DNA of 48,536 bases from the NCBI GenBank assembly GCA_025934635.1, contig JAICWX010000022.1, positions 1-48,536 of the forward strand, written 5' to 3'. Below are positions 35,847 through 42,081 of this stretch, one piece after another (the stretch's first letter is position 1; each line of letters opens with the position of its first letter). Under the pieces are notes generated by a model. That model had not been told where the DNA came from and ran no database searches. It saw nothing but the letters and a program-made list of their open reading frames with translations. The stretch is from Streptosporangiaceae bacterium (GTDB lineage: Bacteria; Actinomycetota; Actinomycetes; Streptosporangiales; Streptosporangiaceae). Made by a program: the position numbers and the translations under genes.

Positions 35847-37101
35847 GGGCGGCCGCGACGTGAGCGCCGTCGTCACCGTGATGTCCGGGGCGGATGTCGC
35901 GGTCGCGGCTCCTGGCGGCGGCGCGGGCAGTGCCGAGATCATCATCATCGACTGCTCCGGGTCGATGGACTACCCGCCGACCAAGATGTCCCAGGCGCGG
36001 GCGGCCACCGCCGCCGCGATCGACGTGGTCCGCGACGGCGTGGGGTTCGCGGTCGTGGCGGGCACCAGCACCGCCTGGCCGGTCTTCCCGCCCGACGGGA
36101 GCATGGCGGTCGCCAGCGCGGCGTCCCGGGCCGCGGCAAAGCAGGCGGTGGGCGCGCTGCGCGCGAACGGCGGCACCGCGATCGGCAAGTGGCTGGGCCT
36201 GGCCCGGCAGATCTTCGCGGGCTACCCGGCGCAGCTGCGGCACGCCATCTTGCTCACCGACGGCAAGAACCAGCACGAGACGCCCGAGCAGCTCGTGGCC
36301 GAGCTGGGCCAGTGCGAGGGCATGTTCAGCTGCGACTGCCGCGGCGTGGGAACCGACTGGGAGGTTCGCGAGCTGCGCACGGTCTCCAGCGCGCTGCTCG
36401 GCACGGTCGACATCGTGCCCGACCCGGCCGGGCTGGCCGCCGATTTCGCGGCCATGATGGAGAACGCCATGGGCAAGCAGGTTGCCGACGTGTCGCTGCG
36501 GGTGTGGACGCCGCAGACCGCCACGCTCAAGTTCGTGAAGCAGGTAGCACCGGCGGTCGAGGACCTGACGAGCCGACGCACCCAGGTCAATCCGCAGGCG
36601 GCCGATTTCCCGACCGGAGCGTGGGGACCGGGGGAGAACCGGGATTACCACGTCGGCGTCGAGGTCGCCGCGGCGGGCCTCGGCCAGGAAATGCTGGCCG
36701 CGCGGATCAGCCTGATGGCCGGGACCGAGGTCCTCGGGCAGGGCCTGGTCCGCGCGATCTGGACCGATGACGAGGCGCTCTCCACCAAGATCAACGGGCG
36801 GGTGGCGCATTACACTGGCCAGGCCGAGCTCGCCGACGCCATCCAGGAGGGCCTGGAGGCGCGCAAGCAGGGTGACGAGGAGACCGCGACGGCCAAGCTC
36901 GGCCGGGCCGTGGCGCTGGCCCACCAGTCAGGTAACGAGGACACGGCCAAGCTGCTGGCCAAGGTGGTAGACGTGGTCGATGTGGAGGCCGGGACGGTCC
37001 GGCTGAAGAAGAAGGTCGAAGACGCCGACGAAATGGCCCTGGACACCCGGTCAACGAAGACAGTCCGGGTAAAGAAGTAGCGAGCGGGGGAGGAGGCGGC
37101 G

Positions 37102-38082
37102 ATGGCGGTATGTCCGAACGGGCACGATTCGGTTAGCGACGATTTCTGCGACCTCTGCGGCATGCGCATCGCCAGCCCGGCGGCCGGCCCGCCGCCCTCA
37201 GCCAGCGGTCGCGGGCCCTCCGGGGGCCCGGCCGGCGGCTGGCCCGCCCCGGCTCCCGGCGCCGTCTCGGCCGACGAGCCCTGCCCCAATTGCGGCACCC
37301 CGAGGACCGGCCAGTTCTGCGAGGCCTGCGGGTATAACTTCGCCGCCCCCCGTCTCCCCTCCGGCCCGCCGCCGCCCGCTCCCGCCCCGGTCCGCACGGG
37401 CGGCTACAGCCAGCCGACCCCGGCCCCCGGACCTGGTACCGGGGGGTACAGCCAGCCGGCCCCGGCGCCCGGGCCTGGCACCGGCGGGTACAGCTGGAGC
37501 CAGCCGGCCCCGTCGGCCCCCTCGCGCCCGTCCGCCGCTCCTCCTCCCGCCGCTACCCTCCCGCCGCCCGCGAGGGAACCCGCCCCGGGCGGCCCGCCGG
37601 TGTCCTCGTTCCCGTACCCGCAGGCCACCTGGACCGCGATCGTCGGCGCGGACCACGCCTACTACGAGCGGGTGCAGGCCGTGACCGGGCCGGAAGGCGC
37701 GGCCGTCACGTTCCCCGCCTACTACGCCGAACGCCGCTTCCAGCTCGTCGGGAACCAGATGCGGATCGGCCGGCGCAGCGTGTCCCGCGGCCTGGCGCCG
37801 GAGATCGACCTGACCGGCCCGCCCGCCGATCCGGGCATCAGCCGCCTGCACGCGGTGCTGATCGGGATGCCGGACGGGAACTGGGCCGTACTCGATCCCG
37901 GCTCGGCCAACGGCACGCTGGTCAACGGCTCGGAGATAGGGGTGGGGGACCAGGTTCCCCTCCATGATGGCGACCGGATCAACCTCGGCGCGTGGACGGC
38001 GATCACCGTGCACCGCGGGTTAAGAAATTCTGAACCCGCAGGAGGGCGCGGGCATGTCACGACCGACGATCCCAGGCACTAA
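37102..38082 (+). CDS. Zinc-ribbon FHA-domain protein, second copy
   Basis: A 326-residue paralogue of the FHA protein at 24342. Two zinc-ribbon pairs open the chain (CPNGHDSVSDDFCDLCG and CPNCGTPRTGQFCEACG). A Pro/Gly linker with two 14-residue repeats (GGYSQPxPAPGPGT) follows, then the FHA domain with MRIGRRSVSRG, PGISRLHAVLIG and DPGSANGTLVNGSE, ending WTAITVHRG. The C-terminal 20 residues past the FHA domain are extra compared with the first copy. It should read phosphothreonine marks made by PknG. GGGAGGAGG precedes the ATG. Confidence 0.9.
   Translation: MAVCPNGHDSVSDDFCDLCGMRIASPAAGPPPSASGRGPSGGPAGGWPAPAPGAVSADEPCPNCGTPRTGQFCEACGYNFAAPRLPSGPPPPAPAPVRTGGYSQPTPAPGPGTGGYSQPAPAPGPGTGGYSWSQPAPSAPSRPSAAPPPAATLPPPAREPAPGGPPVSSFPYPQATWTAIVGADHAYYERVQAVTGPEGAAVTFPAYYAERRFQLVGNQMRIGRRSVSRGLAPEIDLTGPPADPGISRLHAVLIGMPDGNWAVLDPGSANGTLVNGSEIGVGDQVPLHDGDRINLGAWTAITVHRGLRNSEPAGGRGHVTTDDPRH
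37399..37482 (+). repeat. Two tandem 42-bp coding repeats
   Basis: Units at 37399-37440 and 37441-37482 each encode GGYSQP(T/A)PAPGPGT in the linker of the second FHA protein; a third, degenerate unit (GGYSWSQPAPS) follows. Confidence 0.85.
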
Positions 38083-38085
38083 CGT

Positions 38086-38916
38086 ATGCACATGATCACC
38101 AACCCGTCGTCGCGAGATCATGCCGAGGTCGACCTCGGTCCCGCGGCTGGCGTCAGCGACCGGGGCCTCCGGCATCACCGCAACGAGGACGCGATGGCCC
38201 TGGCCGCCGAGCAGGCGCCAGACGGTCCGGCGGTGGTGGCCGTGGTCTGTGATGGCGTCTCTTCCTCAGCTCGCCCCGACCAGGCGTCCCTGGTCTCCGC
38301 CGAGGCCGCGCTGCCGGTCCTGGTGGCCGCCGTGCGGGCGGGCGACGATCTCGGCGAGGCCTCGCTGGCCTCGGTCGCGGCCGCGCGCCAGGCGGTAGCC
38401 GACCTGCAGGGACCCGGGGGCGACACGTCGGCGACGACGTTCGTGTCCGCGGTGGCGCGCGGCTACGAGGTGACCTTGTGCTGGCTGGGCGACAGCCGTG
38501 CGTACTGGCTGGCCGAGTCGGCGGCCGAGTCCCGGCTGCTCACCCGCGACGATTCGGTGGCCGGGGGGATGATCGCGGCCGGCCTGGCGGACGAGGCCGC
38601 CGCGATGGCCTCGCCGCACGCCCACGTGCTGACCCGCTGGCTGGGCGGCGAGGAAGCGGACCTGGCCAACGACCCGGAGCGCGCGGCGCACGTCGAGCGG
38701 TACACCCCGCCCGGGGCCGGGGCCCTGCTCATCTGCTCGGACGGCCTGTGGAACTACCGTTCCGAGCCCGCCCAGCTCGCCGCGCTCGCGCTGCCCAAGG
38801 CGCTGACCGACCCGCTCGGCGCCGCCGCCGACATGGTGAAGTTCGCGATCGACGCCGGCGGCGCCGACAACATCACCGTCGTGCTGATTCCCTACCTCGG
38901 CCCCGAACCCGACTAA
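38086..38916 (+). CDS. PP2C-type protein phosphatase, second copy
   Basis: A 276-residue PPM phosphatase that lacks the N-terminal zinc ribbons of the copy at 34734 but shares its catalytic domain: LRHHRNEDAMAL, VAVVCDGVSSSA, CWLGDSRAYWL, LLICSDGLWNYR and GGADNITVVLIP. It starts 3 bases after the FHA stop, so the two are co-translated. It ends the signalling island. The two PP2C genes presumably arose by duplication; this one may work free in the cytoplasm while the ribbon-bearing one is docked. That division is a guess. Confidence 0.92.
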   Translation: MHMITNPSSRDHAEVDLGPAAGVSDRGLRHHRNEDAMALAAEQAPDGPAVVAVVCDGVSSSARPDQASLVSAEAALPVLVAAVRAGDDLGEASLASVAAARQAVADLQGPGGDTSATTFVSAVARGYEVTLCWLGDSRAYWLAESAAESRLLTRDDSVAGGMIAAGLADEAAAMASPHAHVLTRWLGGEEADLANDPERAAHVERYTPPGAGALLICSDGLWNYRSEPAQLAALALPKALTDPLGAAADMVKFAIDAGGADNITVVLIPYLGPEPD

Positions 38917-38979
38917 CCAGCCATACGTCATCATTGCGGGTGAAAACGTCCACCTCGCCGTGGCTGTCTCGCAAACCGG

Positions 38980-38993
38980 TGTTAACGCTAACA
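38980..38993. promoter_or_regulatory. LacI-family-type operator before the Pit gene
   Basis: TGTTAACGCTAACA is one base off a perfect palindrome of the LacI-family type (TGTTAGCGCTAACA). It lies 137 bases before the Pit start. A similar site lies before the epimerase gene at 47300. Chance occurrence is possible. Confidence 0.35.
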
Positions 38994-39024
38994 AAACGGG
39001 CGGCCGCACGACAGGCAGCTGCCC

Positions 39025-39046
39025 GTCAAGTGACATCTGGGTGAAC
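39025..39046 (-). promoter_or_regulatory. PHO-box-like direct repeat
   Basis: On the minus strand, GTTCACCCAGA is followed directly by TGTCACTTGAC. The first 11-mer contains the full PHO-box core GTTCACC; the second keeps TCAC. Two such 11-base units bind PhoP in actinomycetes. The site lies 84 bases before a phosphate transporter start, which supports the reading. Confidence 0.45.
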
Positions 39047-39129
39047 TCTGGCGGACGCGCAGATGACTATCGCTTGACTGTTCTTTCCGGAGTCTCGACA
39101 GCAAGTTCCCTGGTAGAGACGCTATTTGC

Positions 39130-40281
39130 GTGGGAAACGACGCAATCCTCGTGCTGGTGGTCATCACGGCTCTCGCCTTTGACTTCACCAATGGCTTCCA
39201 TGACACAGGCAATGCCATGGCAACCTCGATCGCGACCGGGGCACTACCTCCCAGGGTCGCCGTCGCGCTTTCGGGCGTACTCAACCTGATCGGCGCGTTC
39301 CTCTCGCTGGCCGTAGCGGCCACGATCGCGAGCGGCCTCGTCGATACCAAGGTGGTGACGCTGACCGTGGTCGCCGCCGGCCTGACCGGCGGGATCATCT
39401 GGAACCTGGTCACCTGGCTGTTCGGCATCCCGTCGAGTTCGTCGCACGCCCTCATCGGCGGCGTGATCGGCTCGACGCTGGCGGCGGCGGGCGGCAGTTC
39501 GGTGCTGTGGCACGGCCTGGTCTCGAAGGTCGTCCTGCCCGCCGTCCTGTCGCCGGTCATCGCCTGCCTGGTCGCCGCGGCCGGTACCTGGCTGCTCTAC
39601 CGGATCAGCCGGAACCTGACGCGCGGAGCCCGCAACCACGGCTTCCGGATCGGCCAGATCGGGTCGGCCTGCATGGTGTCGCTGGCGCACGGCACCAACG
39701 ACGCACAGAAGACGATGGGGGTCATCACGCTGGCCCTGATCGCCAACGGCACGCTGGCTTCGGGGTCCAACGCCCCGTTCTGGGTCGTCCTGGCCTGCGC
39801 GCTGGCCATCAGCATCGGCACCTACCTGGGCGGCTGGCGGGTCATCCGCACCCTGGGCAAGGGCCTGGTGGAGATCGAGTCGCCGCAGGGCATGGCGGCT
39901 GAGTCCTCCTCGGCCGCGATCATCTTGCTGTCGGCCAGCTTCGGCTACTCGCTGTCGACCACGCACGTCGCCACCGGGTCGATCATCGGCACCGGGCTTG
40001 GCAAGAAGGGGGCCGACGTCCGCTGGAACGTGGCCAGCCGGATGGCCACCGCGTGGGTGTTCACCCTGCCTGCCGCCGGGCTCGTCGGCGCCGGAGCCTA
40101 CGAGCTCGCCCACGGCATCGGCGGCAGCGCCGGCGTCATCATCGACCTGATCGTCCTGGTCGCGCTCTCCGGCGTCATCTACTGGCGCTCCCGGGCCACC
40201 AAGGTCGACCCCAGCAACGTCAACGACGAATGGACCGGCGGGGTCGCTCCCAAGGTTCCCGAGCCCGCTGTAGCGGCCTGA
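39130..40281 (+). CDS. pit: Low-affinity inorganic phosphate transporter (Pit family)
   Basis: A 383-residue polytopic membrane protein that imports phosphate, usually as metal-phosphate with protons. The two inverted PiT signatures are present: AFDFTNGFHDTGNAMATSIATG near the N-terminus and SLAHGTNDAQKTMGVITLAL past the middle. IPSSSSHALIGGVIGS and SYSLSTTHVATGSIIG-like (GYSLSTTHVATGSIIG) loops are also typical. About ten membrane helices are visible. The start is a GTG at 39130 giving MGNDAILVLVVI. PHO-box-like and LacI-type sites lie upstream. A small membrane protein follows after 21 bases, an order often seen for pit in actinomycetes. Confidence 0.95.
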   Translation: MGNDAILVLVVITALAFDFTNGFHDTGNAMATSIATGALPPRVAVALSGVLNLIGAFLSLAVAATIASGLVDTKVVTLTVVAAGLTGGIIWNLVTWLFGIPSSSSHALIGGVIGSTLAAAGGSSVLWHGLVSKVVLPAVLSPVIACLVAAAGTWLLYRISRNLTRGARNHGFRIGQIGSACMVSLAHGTNDAQKTMGVITLALIANGTLASGSNAPFWVVLACALAISIGTYLGGWRVIRTLGKGLVEIESPQGMAAESSSAAIILLSASFGYSLSTTHVATGSIIGTGLGKKGADVRWNVASRMATAWVFTLPAAGLVGAGAYELAHGIGGSAGVIIDLIVLVALSGVIYWRSRATKVDPSNVNDEWTGGVAPKVPEPAVAA

Positions 40282-40302
40282 ACGACAGGGAAGCAGAACA
40301 CA

Positions 40303-40578
40303 ATGTCCTGGATCAACCTTTCCGCCCTCTGGAAGATCGTGGTGTTCGGCCTGCTCGCCGGAGCCGGCCTGCCCGCGCTGTTCGCCGTCGGGCTGCGGTC
40401 CCTGGCCATGCCGGGCGCCCGCGTGCAGACCGCGGGCGCCGACTCCGATCACGTCTACGGCGGCAACGTCCTGGGCGCGGTCATCGCCGCGATCTGTTTC
40501 CTGATCATCCTGGCCGCCATCGGCTGGGGTATCTACGAGGTCTACCAGATCGGCCACCCGGCCCCCGCCAAGCACTAA
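40303..40578 (+). CDS. Small membrane protein downstream of pit
   Basis: A 91-residue protein with two membrane segments (LWKIVVFGLLAGAGLPALFA and VLGAVIAAICFLIILAAIGW) and a short His-containing C-terminus. Proteins of this size and layout regularly follow pit in actinomycetes, so it is probably a partner or accessory, though no function has been shown to my knowledge. It lies 21 bases after pit and 54 bases before the DUF3349 gene. Confidence 0.85.
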   Translation: MSWINLSALWKIVVFGLLAGAGLPALFAVGLRSLAMPGARVQTAGADSDHVYGGNVLGAVIAAICFLIILAAIGWGIYEVYQIGHPAPAKH

Positions 40579-40632
40579 CCGGCGGACGGGCCCGGCCCGA
40601 CTCCGCGGTTACCTCATCGAGAGGTTCAGAAC

Positions 40633-40950
40633 ATGCCGCTGCCACCTTTCCTCGCCTCAGTTATCAACTGGGTGCGGGCGGGCTATCCCGAAGGCGTGCC
40701 CGACGTCGACTACATTCCGCTCTTCGCCCTGCTCGGCAGCCAGCTGAGCGAAGCCGACGTGCACGCGATCGCGCTGGAGCTGGAGAACGAGAGCAACCCG
40801 GAATCGGCCGACGCGATCAAGAAGGCCATCGCCTCGGTCACCGACCACCAGGCGAGCGACGCCGACGTGGGCCGGGTGCGCTCCCGCCTGGCCGCCGGCG
40901 GCTGGCCGCTGGCCAAGCCCGAGCACTTCGACGCGTCCCACTGGCCCTAA
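40633..40950 (+). CDS. DUF3349 domain protein
   Basis: A 105-residue helical protein of the actinobacterial DUF3349 family: FLASVINWVRAGYPEGVPDVDYIPLFALL, then LSEADVHAIALEL and VTDHQASDADVGRVRSRLAAGGWP. The GYPEGVPxxDYxPLxALL block is diagnostic. Function unknown. GAGAGGTT lies upstream of the ATG. It is the last gene of the pit group and is followed by a strong terminator hairpin. Confidence 0.9.
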   Translation: MPLPPFLASVINWVRAGYPEGVPDVDYIPLFALLGSQLSEADVHAIALELENESNPESADAIKKAIASVTDHQASDADVGRVRSRLAAGGWPLAKPEHFDASHWP

Positions 40951-40978
40951 CCCACCTGGTCACCAGCCGAACCACGAT

Positions 40979-41024
40979 CGAGCCGGCCGCTACCCAGCCC
41001 AACCGCTGGGCGGCGGCCGGCTCG
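40979..41024 (+). terminator. Strong stem-loop terminator after DUF3349 gene
   Basis: CGAGCCGGCCGC pairs exactly with GCGGCCGGCTCG, and inside it CCCAGC pairs with GCTGGG around CCAACC. This 18-bp, nearly uninterrupted stem is followed by GCATTT only, so it is a GC-rich hairpin without a T-run, common as a terminator in actinomycetes. It lies 29 bases after the stop. Confidence 0.7.
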
Positions 41025-41206
41025 GCATTTCCCACGAGTGATGAGCCCCCGCGGGTGACGAGTCCCCGCGGGGGACGAGGTCCCACCGATGTCAAGCCCT
41101 CGCGGGTCGTGAGGTTCCGCGCGCTGGCACGCCCCTCGCATTCCTGTCCCCGGTATCCGCATCCGCACCACGATCCCCGCCCGCCACACAGCCCCGCTCC
41201 CGGCTA
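41025..41206. other. Hairpin-rich spacer without genes
   Basis: Between the terminator and the IS target hairpin I see no gene. The stretch contains short repeated pieces (CGCGGGTGACGAG-like near 41055 and 41108) and the palindrome GTCCCCGCGGGGGAC near 41069, suggesting small palindromic repeats. Confidence 0.4.
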
Positions 41207-41231
41207 CGACATCGATGCTCCATCGATGTCG
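41207..41231. repeat. Perfect hairpin at left flank of the IS
   Basis: CGACATCGATG, loop CTC, CATCGATGTCG: an 11-bp perfect inverted repeat. Its last two bases overlap the 10-bp target duplication of the IS. A partner hairpin with the same GATG-CTC-CATC tip but a different stem lies across the IS at 44764. Confidence 0.8.
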
Positions 41232-41239
41232 CGGGGACG
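41230..41239. repeat. Target-site duplication, left copy
   Basis: CGCGGGGACG directly precedes the left inverted repeat of the IS; the identical 10-mer directly follows the right one at 44757-44766. A 10-bp duplication is within the range for IS4-family elements. Confidence 0.8.
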
Positions 41240-41252
41240 CACTGCCAGGAAT

Positions 41253-41727
41253 TTAAGGGGGGTCGTTTGCGGGGTGTGCGGGTTGTTTCGGCTGGTCAGT
41301 GGTGTTTTGTGCGGGTCGGCTGGGTGGTGTGATGGTGACGGTGTAGCTGGCGTGCTGTGCTAGGGGGCCGGGGCGGCGCCGCGGTCTGGAGGGAGAGCGG
41401 GTGTTCCTGGCGGCGCGCGGCCAGATGCGGCCCTCGCGCAGGGGGATCAGGGCGGCCAGCATCTCGGTCTCGGCGGCATCCAGGGCCTCGTCGAGGCCGG
41501 CGGGGCTGGTGCCCGGGGTCCGCTCGGCGGCGTCGCGGGCGGTGGTGAAGGAGATCCGGGCGGGGTCGATGCCGTCGCGGGCGGCGGCGCGGGTGATCAG
41601 GGTGCGCAGGGCCTGGTAGATGGCCAGGTAGGCCCATAGTTCCTGGCGGGCCAGTTCCGGGGTGCGGCCGCGGAGGAGCCGGCCGGGGCCGCGCAGGGTG
41701 GTCTTGAGCTCGGCGAACCCGGTCTCG
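41253..41727 (-). pseudogene. IS4-family transposase, C-terminal fragment
   Basis: Reading the minus strand from the left attachment site gives E-TGFAELKTTLRGPGRLL, then TPELARQELWAYLAIYQALR, DPARISFTTARDAAERTPG and a basic end RRRPGPLAQHASYTVTI, stopping at 41253 within the inverted repeat. This is the C-terminal part of an IS4-family DDE transposase. It continues exactly from codon 361 (GAG) of the N-terminal fragment at 43597-44680; joining at the att site restores one frame of about 517 codons. It has no start of its own. Confidence 0.85.
41723..41727. other. Left attachment core of the serine-recombinase element
   Basis: TCTCG is the 5-bp core shared with the right junction at 43597-43601, offset 1,874 bp. 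To its left lies transposase sequence (AACCCGG); to its right element sequence (ATGGTCTAATCAC then AAATGGCAAG). Confidence 0.8.
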
Positions 41728-41856
41728 ATGGTCTAATCACAAATGGCAAGTTCTGCTGTGTGCGGCGGGTGCGGCTGAGCTTGTCCTGGTCGCGGCGGCC
41801 GCTGCGGTTGCGGGCATCTTTCCTGCGTAGTGATGTCGGCGTGCCAGGAGAGCCTG

Positions 41857-42081
41857 ATGACCCGGACCCGGATGTGGACCGTCTGCCGCCAGTCCAGCCC
41901 GCGCCCTGATGGGGAGCGCCGGCAGGATCAGGCCTATCAGCTGCTGGTGCGGCTGGGGTACCGGGACGAAGCGGGCTGCCTGGCGCTGATCAGCGAGGAG
42001 GTGCCCGATGCGGGCAGCGGTGTATGCGCGGGTGCCGGCCACCCGCCAAGCGCAGGCGCAGACGATCGAGCAGCAGCTTGA
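41857..42081 (+). CDS. Small ORF upstream of the recombinase
   Basis: A 74-residue frame starting at an ATG with AGGAGA 6 bases before it. The middle, QDQAYQLLVRLGYRDEAGCL, followed by ALISEEVPDAG, looks like a small folded helix pair. The frame overlaps the first 74 bases of the recombinase gene, whose own AGGAGG site lies inside it, so translation of the two could be coupled. I recognise no family. It may only be a leader peptide. Confidence 0.4.
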   Translation: MTRTRMWTVCRQSSPRPDGERRQDQAYQLLVRLGYRDEAGCLALISEEVPDAGSGVCAGAGHPPSAGADDRAAA

